Part shown: one piece after another, positions 33,749 to 44,697 of the stretch
Layout of the letters: every line of letters starts with the position of its first letter
How positions within the stretch are numbered: position 1 is the first letter of the stretch
Origin: Powellomyces hirtus
Lineage: Eukaryota > Chytridiomycota > Chytridiomycetes > Spizellomycetales > Powellomycetaceae
DNA length: 64,000 bases
Direction of reading: 5' to 3'
NCBI GenBank assembly: GCA_025526995.1
Contig: JAHLKG010000005.1
Location: 1,240,001-1,304,000 of the forward strand
The notes under the pieces: generated by a model
The model's database searches: none
What the model was told of the DNA's origin: nothing
The model's input: the letters and a program-made list of their open reading frames with translations, nothing else
Made by a program: the position numbers and the translations under genes

Positions 33749-34507
33749 TTATTCCATCCACCATCTCTTTTCCCGGACAAATTCAAAGGTGCCCAACTGC
33801 TCCTTCTCGACCAAACCCAGCTCGTTCATCAGAGGCTTCAGCGCGTCAATGTAATGCACGTACTGCTTCTCGCTGTGGGTCTTGTTCTTGAGCGCCTCGA
33901 TGGTGCGGACGGCGGTGGCAAACGAATTTTGCTGACGAGCAGCTCGGAGGGCGTCGCCAATGACTTCCACCGATGGCACCCAATCCGTAGAAAAAATGTG
34001 GTTCAAGCCGCGCTCCAACTCGAAATCGTCTTCGACAGCTTGAAAATGTTGGCGCCAGTACGTCACGTACTTTTCGTAGTCAGATTTGTTGGTCGGGTCC
34101 AGGTCGTGGGCGGTAGGGTAATTGGCGACGGTCTTGTCTAGGTTGGAGTGCCCAGCTGGACCTTCGGTGGTAGCCGTGCGGACTTGAAATGGAACTGGAG
34201 GGAAAAAAAATCCAGGGAAAACCATGAGACATGCTCGCACTTTTTTCCATCTAAACCGGCTCAATGACTCCCGCTGGTCCCTTTTTCTTCCGTTGAACCC
34301 TCCGCCAAAGTTCTATACACTCTACAACTATGAATGCCATCGTTCTCTCAAATGACAAGCGCCTGTAAATACTGTCCACCCACCGCGGGCCCATCATTCC
34401 CAGTCCTTTCCCACCGCTAGGCTAAGCTTATACTAACAATACATACCCGCCGGCCTAACGGCTATAGCCTGACGAAGGACAGGTGCAATACGGGCAATGC
34501 GGTTCAT
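33749..34507 (-). CDS. Cytochrome c oxidase subunit Cox6 (animal COX5A)
   Basis: Nuclear-encoded matrix-side subunit of mitochondrial complex IV. The exons are 34507-34447 and 34194-33749, giving 168 residues. The N-terminus MNRIARIAPVLRQAIAVRP is an Arg-rich mitochondrial presequence without acidic residues. The mature part shows the family's helical repeat sequence, including YVTYWRQHFQAVEDDFELER and YVHYIDALKPLMNELGLVEK. The intron is 252 nt, about four times the local norm, and splits the presequence from the mature protein. The gene is divergent from COX9, with 204 bp between start codons. Confidence 0.93.
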
Positions 34508-34711
34508 TTCTTCTATGTGGTGGTGAGTGAAAGAAAGAGGTCAATGGCAAACCCCATACGGCAAACAACGGGAAAGCATCCATCACGTCGAGTGGCTTAG
34601 CTCTGGCGATTGGGACCAAGGACCAAATCTCTTTGAAACGCAGCAGCCGTTTCTCGCCTCATCTCTCTCAACAGCCCCCCGAAAACCCCACACCACACAC
34701 ACCACACAGCA
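34508..34711. promoter_or_regulatory. Shared promoter of COX6 (-) and COX9 (+)
   Basis: Only 204 bp separate the start codons of two subunits of the same complex. It contains a (CCACACA)-type run just before the COX9 start. It is small enough that one nucleosome-free region could serve both genes. Confidence 0.65.
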
Positions 34712-34981
34712 ATGGCATACGCAGCATCCGCAGTCGCCCCCATCACAGGCCGCTTCACCCGCCGTGTGCTATTCGACTTGGTCGGCAGCATCTCGTTGGG
34801 AACCGGAATCGCTTACTACTACTGGTACAGGTCCCACCTGCCTCAAATGGAGGAATACAAAAAATACGACCAGAAAGTCCGTGAGGAGCTCCTTGCCGAG
34901 CACGGAACTTGGGCCGTTGGCCAGCAGGGCCGTCTCGACGAGCGCAGGGGCGAGCCCTCCCCCGACCAAACTGTCGAATAG
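34712..34981 (+). CDS. Cytochrome c oxidase subunit Cox9 (COX7A-like)
   Basis: Small single-span subunit of complex IV. One intronless exon gives 89 residues. It has the family pattern: APITGRFTRRVLFDLVGSIS, then a membrane span (LGTGIAYYYWYRSHLP), then a charged tail MEEYKKYDQKVREEL. A cleavable presequence is not obvious, as is usual for this subunit. Confidence 0.88.
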   Translation: MAYAASAVAPITGRFTRRVLFDLVGSISLGTGIAYYYWYRSHLPQMEEYKKYDQKVREELLAEHGTWAVGQQGRLDERRGEPSPDQTVE

Positions 34982-35389
34982 ACGAACCGAATCAAATTGA
35001 GAACTTCGTTTAATAATGGGAGAGGTGAGTTGGCTATCGCCCTTCCACTCTTGTGCCCCGGCTATAAAATCTGATGTTGCTTCCTCTCCTTTGTACCGGC
35101 ACTTTAGGCCGACTTCATTACCGTTCAAACAATGAATTGCGAATCAGGCCATTCGACTGTTTTCCCGCGCCGTAAATTCGTCAAATTCTTTGTGGATGGG
35201 CAATAGAAAAAATATATCGTATCTGGATTATTTACGTCTTCGTCTCGTTACTTGATCAACAACAGCTCGAGAATGCATGAAACACCCGTTGGGGGGCGCT
35301 CTAACCGACCCGAGTGTATTATATACTCGGCGACAATGTAGGGACGATTCACCAATTAAGTGCATGCAGCAGTTACATTTTACTGGTGT
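34982..35389. other. Convergent 3' region between COX9 and RAD23
   Basis: 408 bp, AT-rich in the middle, with probable 3' UTRs from both sides. No gene seen. Confidence 0.5.
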
Positions 35390-37079
35390 TTACCACTCCT
35401 CTCCCGCGCCGTGGTCAAACAGATAGTTTGCCGCCAGTTCCTCGTTCTTGTCACAGGCGAAGAAGGCCTCGATGGCAAGCGCGCGGTCAAATCCGAGGCC
35501 GACCAGCTACACAAAAAGAAGGGGGACATAAGCGACCAACTTGCAAGTGACGACATTTTCTTTCCGCCTACCCTGTTGATAGCTGCTTCCTCTTCAGGTG
35601 TGACAGAGATATATTGAGGGCCTCCGCCAGTCGCTGCTTCGTCGCCTCCCTCTCCACCTTCACCCTCTCCGAGCAGTTGGAAGAATGCATCCTGGTTCTG
35701 AGCAATCAACTGCAAGTTTCCAGATTATTACTCTGACTCTTCCTAGCAAAAGAAATGATATGCAGGGTTTTACCTGCATCAGTTGCGGGTTGCTCTGTGC
35801 GAGCTGCTGCATCAGCGGCTGAATCAGCTGTGGCTGGGTTTGAACTAGCTGCCTCAGTTGCTGGAACTGCGGGTTGTTTCGCAAAAACGCGAGTTGGTTT
35901 TGTGCATCTCCCAGATTTGATGCAGCCCCTGCTCCCGCAGTGGCGCCACCAGCAGGTTGCTGCGCTGCCTGCGCGGCCGCCTCAAACAAGTTGATGAATT
36001 GGCCTTGAGACGCTATACACAAATATGCAACAATCAGCAACACGCGTTTGCTGCTTTGATGGAAAGAAAGCTCACCAGCGTCCGTTCCAGCAGCAGCGGG
36101 CTGAGCCGGTGTGCTGGCGGCAGGAGTTGTTGGTGCACCCGGAGCAGCAGCTGTAGGCGATGCTGGACCTTGCGCGCCAAAGTCACGTCCGAGATTCTCA
36201 GGAATGCCCTACAGGAGTGTTTTGTCAATATCACTTGCGGCGTCAGGTGATACTACTTCTATTCATACCGTCATCAAGTATTCAGCGGCCCTGTCAGGAT
36301 TGTTGAATGCAGCGCGCATGGCTCTCACAATTTGATCGCGCGGGAAGCCCATTTCGAGAAGATTGTTCACAGCGCTGTCATATGCGGTGCCCGTTGCTGA
36401 TGGCAATTGCGTGAGTTGTGGGTGCTTTGAGCACTAGGGAAAACTCCTACAAACCTAGTGTGGATGCATCGAAGGGACCTCCAGCTGCGGCGGGAGTCGC
36501 AGGGGTGGGTGTGGCTTCAGATGGTGTGGAGACGGGTGCAGGCGCTGCAGGTGCAGCAGCAGGTGTGGGAGCAGGAGTGGAAGGGGCTGCAGCTGGAGTT
36601 GGGGCAGGGGTCGGTGCTGCTTTTGGCTGAGCAAAGAGTTGGTTTCCGCCTTTTTGAGTAGATATCAAGTTTCCTCTTTTACCTTACTGGTCATGACGAC
36701 CAAGAATCCTGTCTCCTCAATTTTGCTTTCCTCCACGGTTTTGTTGTCATCGAGGATTTTGCCTGAAAGGAGCTCTGGTTGATACAAGAGATATGGAATG
36801 CTCAATCGGCGGACGTTCACATACCCGAGTAGATGAGTTTTTGGGTCGAAACCTCAAATCCTTGCAGTTCCTCTATCTTCTTCTTCAGCTCAGCGATCTG
36901 TGATTGGAGGTCAATTGTCAGCAGGGGTCGAGAGAATGAGACTGACGAGGCTCGAAAAGGACGCCACGAAAGGACAATGCGACCGATATTTTCCAACAGA
37001 ACGTCTCAATTACTTTTTGGCTTGGCTCAATTTCGACATGGAAGCTCTTTTGACTGAGGGTCTTGATCGTTAACTTCAT
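35390..37079 (-). CDS. UV excision repair / ubiquitin shuttle protein RAD23
   Basis: Carries ubiquitinated proteins to the proteasome and stabilises XPC/Rad4 in nucleotide excision repair. Nine exons, 37079-37014, 36897-36825, 36762-36683, 36626-36455, 36396-36269, 36208-36076, 36012-35774, 35709-35572 and 35506-35390, give 381 residues. The domains in order are a ubiquitin-like domain ([20 protein letters not shown] to GFLVVMTSK), an Ala/Pro/Thr linker, UBA1 ([19 protein letters not shown]), a second flexible linker, the XPC-binding domain ([20 protein letters not shown]) and a C-terminal UBA2 ([20 protein letters not shown]). Length and order are exactly those of the family. Confidence 0.96.
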
Positions 37080-37436
37080 TTCTAATGATTATTTCTGAGT
37101 TGAAAAAATATAGTCGACAGTTAGCGATAGAGGCTTCCTACTTGATAATCCAGCCTGAGATTGTGCTGGGTTTTATTGTTTGCCGTACCTGTGGGCAAAG
37201 TTGCGGTGAGAATTTAACGTTCCGCAAGATGATCTCGAGCGTCTAATAAAAGTCTCTTCTCACTGAGACGAAACTAGAGTATCTTGCACTAGGTGACTCG
37301 CCCGCCAGTCAACGCGCTCTGAAAGCAAGACTACTGTATGCATCACAGGACTGATCAGTTGATGCTCCCTTTGTTGCCGGCGGAGTTTGAGGTTAATGGT
37401 TAGTCGCCATTTCTGCTATTTCTGATCCAGGCCCAG
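37080..37436. promoter_or_regulatory. Divergent promoter region of RAD23 and the pseudouridine gene
   Basis: 357 bp between start codons. No clear motif or extra gene seen. Confidence 0.5.
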
Positions 37437-39914
37437 ATGACCTTTCCTATTCTGCGCAGCCTCAGGGCTGGTCGTATCATTGAGAATGTATGTACCCTGG
37501 GCAGAACAGGCACAGGTCTAGGGTCTCATTTCCTTGCTTGTCGAATTGCAGAGGAAACCCATGTTGACTTGTATGCCCAAAAGAGTTATTGGGCAGCGAT
37601 CCTTCTCAATAAACGTCTTGGCCAGAAAACCTGTACCCGCTTTATTTGATTTGCACCCGGAAGTCGCTGCCGCTTTGCAGCAGAAGAAGGCAGTAGTGGC
37701 TTTGGAGTCGACTATTATCAGCCACGGTGAATACCTATGAACAGCACTTGATGACTTCCGTATGAAGGGTCAGATGATTCCATACGATCGGTGTTATTGA
37801 TGCGGGGATTGTGTCTCTCTCATCGCGTAGGTATGCCGTATCCTCAAAACCTCGAGACAGCGCTTGCCGTGGAAGCCATAGTTCGCGAGGAGGGCTGTGT
37901 CCCGGCAACAATCGCCATTCTTGATGGGCGCGTGAAAGTAGGCCTGACGCGAGAGGATCTGGAAAAGCTCGCAAAGACCGGGTTAAAGGCTAAGAAAACG
38001 TCGAGGCGAGATCTTGCACTGGTCGTTTCGCAGAAGAAAGTGGGCGCCACCACAGTGTCAGGGACGATGGTCATTGCACATAAAGCTGGCATCAAAGTCT
38101 TTGTCACGGGGGGTATCGGAGGTATGCGTCAGTCTACGTCTGCCTGAGTTTTCGGATGTCTTTCATCTCATAGGCTGATGTGATCCGTTCAGGCGTGCAC
38201 CGTGGGGGAGAGGATTGTAAGTCACAGGTGCATCTACGAGATAATCCCCAATGTTGCTGATTTCTGACTTCGATAGCTATGGATGTGAGTGCGGATCTGA
38301 CTGAACTCGGTCGGACACCGGTCACTGTTGTTTGCGCCGGCGCAAAATCAATCCTGGATATCGAGCGTACTCTGGAATATCTTGAAACGCAAGGCGTCAC
38401 AGTTGCCACTTATGGCGATAGCGCAGAGTTCCCTGCATTTTACACACCAAAGAGTGGCTTCCAGACCATCGCCAATCTGGAATCACCAGCAGACGCAGCT
38501 TCTCTCATCAAGGCGAATGCGGCTCTGAACCTGAGTAGCGGTGTTGTTATCGCTGTGCCGATTCCTGTGGAAGATGCCCCGAAAGACGCGTCGAAGATCG
38601 AAGCCGCTGTGGTCCAGGCTGTGAAGGAGGCCAATGCCACTGGTGTCCGCGGCAAAGACATCACTCCCTTCCTTCTTGACCATGTGAAACGCGTGACTGG
38701 CGGGGAATCGTTGAAATCCAGTGAGTCTTTCGCTTGCTATTGGACTAGCACCTTCCGCGGTACTAACTTGCAGGGACAGACATCGCGCTCGTGAAGAACA
38801 ATGCGCGCATCGGAAGCCGAATTGCTGCCTCGCTGGCGGCACAAACCTCTTTGTCGTCGGGAAAGCCTGCCTCATCTGTGTCTTACAGTGAGCGTCCCTT
38901 AATCATCGGCGGCACTGTTCTCGACATTTCTGCTCGATTTCAGGGTCAGAATGGACCAGGTGGAGTGCCCACTTTTGGCACATCACACCAGGGACCGTGT
39001 CACCTCTCCATGGGAGGCGTGGGACGAAACGTGGCGGAAGCGTGCTTCCGAACTGGTGGAAACCCGCATTTTCTGAGTGCAGTAGGAGCTGACGTTGCCG
39101 GTGACGGGCTTCTGCAGGAAATGCTTGGTGAAGGCATGGATGTGTCTGGAATCAAGCGACTGACGGGTCACCCCACGGCCATCTATAATGCATTCCTCCG
39201 GACCGATGGCAACCTATTGGCTGCGGTCGCGGATATGCGCATTCATTCCGCAATTGACGGCGAAGAAACTGCGCGATTCATTCGTGCCAACAAGCCTCCG
39301 ATCGTCTGCGTGGACGGCAATCTGTCAACCAAAACCATGCAAAAGATCTTGGAAGCATGCGCGGAGGAAAGCATTCCTGGTAAGGGTCGCAGCTTAACGT
39401 ATTTTGTCAAAGGTTCCTTTGTGCAATTACTCACTCAATTCAATTGTTATCACCAGTCTTGTTTGAACCAACATCGGAGATCAAAGCTCACAACCTTTTC
39501 GAAGTCGATGCCAAAGTCATTGGCGCCAGTGTGCGATATGCAACACCAAACGAAGGAGAACTGCTCGTCATGGCGAAACGCGCCCAAACCCTCGACAATC
39601 TGTTGACTATTATCCCGAACATCATAGAGAAGCGAGGCCCACAGGGCGTCATCGTGCACCAGAGGGGCACACAGAAATCCATCCCACCGAATGAGACGCT
39701 TATTGACTGCGTCAGTGTGACCGGTGCTGGTGACAGCATGGTGGGAACTCTGTTGACCGCTTTGGCGGCTCACCACATCGCTACTCCTCTCAAGAACCCG
39801 TCCGCGGAGCAGCTTGCAACATTTGCGCGCTCTGGCATGCGAGCGGCATCGGCGTCATTGATGACCGATCACGCTGTTTGTCAGAATCTCGGTCCTTGGG
39901 TGTTTGACAAGTAA
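37437..39914 (+). CDS. Fused pseudouridine-5'-phosphate glycosidase and PfkB-type pseudouridine kinase
   Basis: Pseudouridine breakdown enzyme. The kinase half would make pseudouridine 5'-phosphate and the glycosidase half would split it to uracil and ribose 5-phosphate. Seven exons, 37437-37487, 37552-37726, 37831-38121, 38193-38216, 38277-38720, 38774-39379 and 39457-39914, give 682 residues. PsuG motifs are VVALESTIISHGMPYPQNLE, VTGGIGGVHRGGE and MDVSADLTELG. The PfkB half starts near RPLIIGGTVLDISARF, with GGVGRNVAEA and the ATP/catalytic signature DCVSVTGAGDSMVGTL. The first about 50 residues are Arg-rich and poor in acids, perhaps a mitochondrial presequence. Exon 4 is a symmetric 24-nt microexon carrying GVHRGGED. 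Confidence 0.95.
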
Positions 39915-40292
39915 CCATACTATCTTTATTGAGAAGAGACTAGTAAGCTAGGGCGAGAAACCAATGGTAGGCAGAACTACCCTAGATGGGTCACTTCCAC
40001 CCACCCACTCAATAGATACATATATACTCGATGGCATTCCTATGTAGATTGCCTACGAATGCGCTCCTGCTAGCCTGGCGGTGTGTCTGACATCCTAATT
40101 AGGCATCATGAGCGTTGGACGCCTCTGAGACGTTTCGGGATTCCGATTCTGGCTGTCAAGTCTCAGCGCGCGTGACATTCAGTCTCATTTCCGTGCTTCA
40201 CAGACATTTTGCGTTCGGCCTCCTGCTCTTTGCCTCGCTGGACATCCTTGGATGTTTGGTGTTTCAAGGTTCGTGGCACCCTTTACGAGAAG
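39915..40292. other. Convergent 3' region between the pseudouridine gene and SEC20
   Basis: 378 bp between two stop codons. No gene seen; presumably 3' UTRs. Confidence 0.5.
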
Positions 40293-41320
40293 CTAGAAGC
40301 ACAGCCAGTCTCCCTCTGCACACTGTCCTGTCAATGCCTTCCAACCCGGAACCCATATCCAGAGTCGACGTCGGAGGATGCTGAGCACCGTAAGCGTGAA
40401 CACCAAAAGGCCGAAGAGAAGCAGCAGTCGGTCTGTCCAATCTCGTCGCTGCAACTTGGTAATCAGCTGCCGCGACGTTCTGGTGACCATGGAGAGAGTC
40501 CGGTATTCAGTAGATGTCTTTTGCATTATGCGGGTAGAGTCATCTGGACAAAAGGAGGAGCTATGCGTGTCAATAACGCCTTGAAAAGGCACATAGCACA
40601 TGGAAGAGTAGTTGGGGTACCTAGCAGTTTCGCTGCTTCTTCGCTTTTTGCAACTTCGGTAGATATCATTCCGAGAGCTTGTGAAAGGGATGACGTGAGT
40701 TCGGAGCTGGCCTGCAGCGCAGAGTTGGCATCCTGCATTCTCTGCATCCGGAGATGCCGTCGGTCGGTTCCGCCCTTCAGCAGTTCCTGTCGCTCAGCCT
40801 CAGCTGCGCGTTCGATGTTTTGTTTTGACTGCAGGTTAGCCTTCCGAAGCGCAGCTTGCAACCTAACGATCGAAACTGGAGATGAGACACTTTCGCTTCA
40901 AAGACGAACTTGACCGTCTGGCTCACTGTCTGTGCTGGTCCTCATGGTGTGCAACTCGGTCCAGAATCACCTCCGTATCGGACGGTCGGTCTTCCTCCTC
41001 GGCTGCAAACTTCAGGTCCTACACCGGCATGAATCAGTTCCCTGTCGCCATCGTACCGCGATTATGCACACAGTCCTTACCTCAATTCCTCGCAATATCG
41101 CCTTAAGCTCAGCCCTGATTTGATCGTTTCTAGCGTTAACCTGTGTTTGCGGCCCAGAAAATTCCGCGAGCTCCCGAACCGCCGTTTGCAGTTGCAGCTC
41201 GGAACGTGTCAAAACATCCAGCTGTCTTTTGATGTGAGCTGGTAATGCATGGGGGCTATGAGACTGATCCACCTGGTGAGCGCTCGAGCGGTGTCGGGCT
41301 GCCTGAGCTGTCCGTAACAT
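40293..41320 (-). CDS. SNARE protein Sec20 (BNIP1-like)
   Basis: ER-resident Q-SNARE that works with Ufe1, Use1 and Sec22 in Golgi-to-ER retrograde transport. Four exons, 41320-41081, 41018-40927, 40862-40621 and 40543-40293, give 274 residues. The N-terminal part is helical (RQLDVLTRSELQLQTAVREL). A central block has QRMQDANSALQASSELTSSL, the start of the Sec20 SNARE-like region. It continues to TEYRTLSMVTRTSRQLITKL, followed by a membrane span (LLLLFGLLVFTLTVLSIL). The C-terminus ends WLCF, with no HDEL-type signal. The start could also be the in-frame ATG at 41377. Confidence 0.85.
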
Positions 41321-41898
41321 TCTGCCTCCATATAAAATTTGGAGCGAGCCAAAAAGTTGCAGAATGTGCGGCGTCACGCGTCAAATTGCCGCGACGCCAG
41401 TTGACGGCATTCTTTTTTCGGCCTCTTCAATGTTCCAAACTCCACACAAACCTATGCATTGTCGGACGCACTGTCGTCAAGCGTGTGGCGATCGTTCTGG
41501 GAGTTTTTCCAACCATTGAGAACAAGAGATTCTTGCCACATCAGCGGTGGCAAAGAAAGCAAGCGACTTGTTGTGTAGTCACTTGCACAGGCCCGTCCTT
41601 ATCGTACGGCCTGAACTTGAGGCTTTTGTTGACACTTTTATTTAAAGAAAATCTCAGCGCCCACACGCTGATCATTGGAGGTCCATAGAGTTGCTGCTGT
41701 TAGTAGGTTGTTTGTGGGACTGTCACAGTATGAGCTCGCCTAGAATGTGGGTTGCCACTCTATTAGATCGGTTTTTACCTAATAATGCGCAGTCGGTGAT
41801 GACTCGCCGCGCCCGCTCTCCTGTTCTGCGTTGGTTCGTACCATACTTGCACTTGAACAGCCACTTGTTCTCGCAAGCGGAAGGAACGGGAAGAATTA
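41321..41898. promoter_or_regulatory. Divergent promoter region of SEC20 (-) and MON1 (+)
   Basis: 578 bp. An ACGCGT (MluI box) lies at 41376, about 55 bp upstream of the SEC20 start, and an AT-rich stretch (TTTATTTAAAG) lies near 41640. No other gene seen. Confidence 0.55.
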
Positions 41899-44272
41899 AT
41901 GAATGCTGAGCCTTTGGAGAAAGCTTTGTTTGCGACAGGAACTGGTGTCGTCGAGAACGACCTGTCGTCATCAGTCCCTGATGTGGGTGTCATGTCACTC
42001 CAGGAGGAAGCCAGTGCGTGTGGAGCAACAACGACAAAGGCTGTGGTGCGGTAATTGATCCAATGCGACTTTTCCTCAGACATAGCCGATGCAGAACAAG
42101 TGTTGTCTCGGTCGGAGGACCCAAGCCGACCCGATCTGATTGCCGAGACGCGTAGGCGGTCTTTCGCAAACCACAAGGATGAAGCCCGCCCGAAGAAAGA
42201 CGTGCTACACCGTCATACTGATGAAGGTGTGTTGTGTCCAGGAAAGAACTGGTTGAGACAAAAGATATCCGTGGTGGGCGTGTCCTCTCAGTTAGCTCAC
42301 ACCTTTCGAATGTGGATGGGTAGGACCAAACAATAGTCGTTGGACACATCGGAAGAAGCACTTCTTCATTCTCAGCAGCGCGGGGAAACCGATATATTCA
42401 AGGTATCATCAAAACTGTCAGATGATGTACCGCCTTCTCTCGATGTAAACACGCTTGACATACAACCCAGATACGGTGACGAATCAAAGCTTTCCAGTTT
42501 CATGGGTTTGATTCAGGCGATTCTGTCGTTCTTTGCCAGTGATGACGATTCTGTAAGGTAGTATGGCAGACGTTAATATAACCGGAGCATTAGAAACAGC
42601 AGGATGCTCATTGCTCGCTCACCAAAAGATGTCTGAACGCCGGATCACACAAGTTTGTTTTCACAATGAAAGGCCCGCTATACCTGGTGGCCGTATCCTC
42701 GACAGGCGAATCCGAGGCACAGGTACAAACCGAGGCTTGAACGAGCTTTTCTGCTCGTCGGTATTAAATGCGCTGAAGCAGAGACGGGGCTCTTTGCCCT
42801 CTACTTTCCATCCCTAGCTCCGACAACAACTGGGTTATCTATACTCTCAGATCCTTTTCATCCTGACATCCACGCAACTGACAAGAATATTTGAAACCCG
42901 AGTCAATTATGACCTGCGAAATTTGCTAGCTGGTGCGTGCATGTGGCAGTCTCTTTGAATTGAAGCGTGTGACTGATCGAACTGCCTGGCACAAATCATG
43001 GTTGTAGGGACGGAGATGTTCCTAGACCAATTGGCCAGGTCGTTTCAGCAATCTCCTGGCTTCTTTCTCGGAGCTTTCCAATGCCTACGTATGTCGTCAC
43101 GACTGCGGCAAAAGATCTCTAGCACATTGTCCATGGCTAATCCTCAAGTACTATGACCCGCACGTCTTAACGCTTGTCGCTGTGGCCTCACTGACCCAAA
43201 CAAAAACCCTGTTAGGGACTGGCCTTTGGTATGCTATTGGCAAAGGAGCACTTGATTGGGCTGATTAGGCCGAAACGCTACAGTCTCCACCCCAATGGTA
43301 TACACATCTTGCCCGACTTTGTTCCGCAGCAGTGGAAACTGATACAGTTACTTGAACGTCACAGATCTACACCTCCTGTCGAACATGGTCCAGTCATCTT
43401 CTGGCTTCCGATCCGGCGAAACGTGGACCCCCGTCTGCCTGCCACAATTCAATAATCGCGCATTCCTGCACGCGTACGTGTCTTTCGTAGGCCCGGATTT
43501 GTGCTTCGTACTAGTATCAACGGACAAGGACTCGTTCTTCGAAATGTCTGAGTACAAGCAGGAGATAGTGCGAGTAGGTCCTTCTGTTTATTGACTGTTC
43601 TGTCACAATACCACTGACAACTGCTGTTCAGAGATTGGAGGAAGGAGCTTGCGTCGATGGCATTGACGAGGCGATCCGGTCCGTTCCATATAGCATCGGT
43701 GAGGAAGTCTGTCACTGCCGGCGTTCGCATGGAAAACTAAGCCATTATCCTACCATAGTTGAGATCGGAGTTCCGCAGCTTCGGCACTTTATTTGCAAAT
43801 CTACGACGCTTGTGCAATATACACAACCAACACCATCTCCCCCATACACCAAAAAAGATGACTGGAAAAGGTACAAACCAATTCTTCTCAAGTTTTGATT
43901 CGGCTAACTCACATCGCATTATAACCCGCAATTTGTATAGGCTGCTAACAGTTTACCAGCGCGCCTCAGAGGCATTGCAAGCACGCTCGGATCCAATGCA
44001 AATGTTCTTTCATGCGGGGACTGCTGAAGCTGTCGTGGGATGCGTATGTATCTGCACTTTGACCTCCCCTGAAGTGTCGGTAATATTCAATATGCTGATG
44101 CGGGCTGCATATTCCTAAGGTCGTGGCTTCATACGAGATCTATGCCGCTTTCGGTCCACTGGTCTCCAAAGCAACGGCAATGGAAGCGATTAATGCACTC
44201 CAGAAATGGATAAAGCGCCACGAAGACCACATTTTTATAAATTCTGTACCCGTGATTGGAGGCAAAACATAA
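41899..44272 (+). CDS. Vacuolar fusion protein MON1 (Rab7/Ypt7 GEF subunit)
   Basis: With Ccz1 it activates Rab7/Ypt7 on late endosomes, vacuoles and autophagosomes. Thirteen exons: 41899-42013, 42080-42228, 42296-42402, 42471-42557, 42629-42722, 42818-42932, 43008-43147, 43216-43297, 43365-43573, 43632-43698, 43759-43870, 43941-44043 and 44120-44272. They give about 510 residues. An acidic, disordered N-terminus leads into the longin domain (THRKKHFFILSSAGKPIYSR, MGLIQAILSF, KGPLYLVAVSSTGESEAQ). Later signatures are LIRPKRYSLHPNDL, GETWTPVCLPQFNNRAFLHA, VGVPQLRHFICKS and a C-terminal block around ASYEIYAAFGPLVSKA. The join between exons 2 and 3 is ambiguous: 42226 to 42294 with an extra 17-nt gap is the alternative. 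Confidence 0.92.
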
Positions 44273-44697
44273 AAACCTTCGTCGTCTAAATCTCGACTTA
44301 TCCCCCAAACCTTTTCCCGCGTCTTAAGCTGACCGGAGATGTAAATGTACCGCAATGTGGTAGCTGTTCGATTCGGCCTACAGTATTGCTGATATCGATA
44401 CTCCCGAGGTGCGAGAAAGGGGAGGCGCAGAAAGACGCGTCGACGCGTGACGTGTTTTGGTCCGAAGTTGAGGACGCGTGATGAAATAAACGACACATTG
44501 CGGAGGAATGATGAGCTTTCAATACGCTTGTGCGAAGGTACATTTGATGTCGAATGACGCGTGGAACCAAACAATGACAAAAAAATTGCATAGCGTTTCG
44601 CTTGATGGAAGCTCCACGTGGCCCGTACAAGAGGCCCCTCTTTTATGTTATGAGATCACTTCTGTGCAAGCATCCGTACCTGCGAACGCACACTGAT
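44273..44697. promoter_or_regulatory. Spacer before the isochorismatase-family gene
   Basis: 425 bp between the MON1 stop and the next start codon. It contains the cluster of four ACGCGT sites listed separately and a TGACGTG sequence directly after the second site. No gene seen. Confidence 0.6.
44435..44562. promoter_or_regulatory. Cluster of four MluI-box (ACGCGT) sites
   Basis: ACGCGT occurs at 44435, 44443, 44474 and 44557. In yeasts this hexamer (MCB) is bound by MBF (Mbp1/Swi6), which drives G1/S genes. One site per about 4 kb is expected by chance, so four in 128 bp is unusual. They lie 136-263 bp upstream of the next start codon. Confidence 0.6.
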
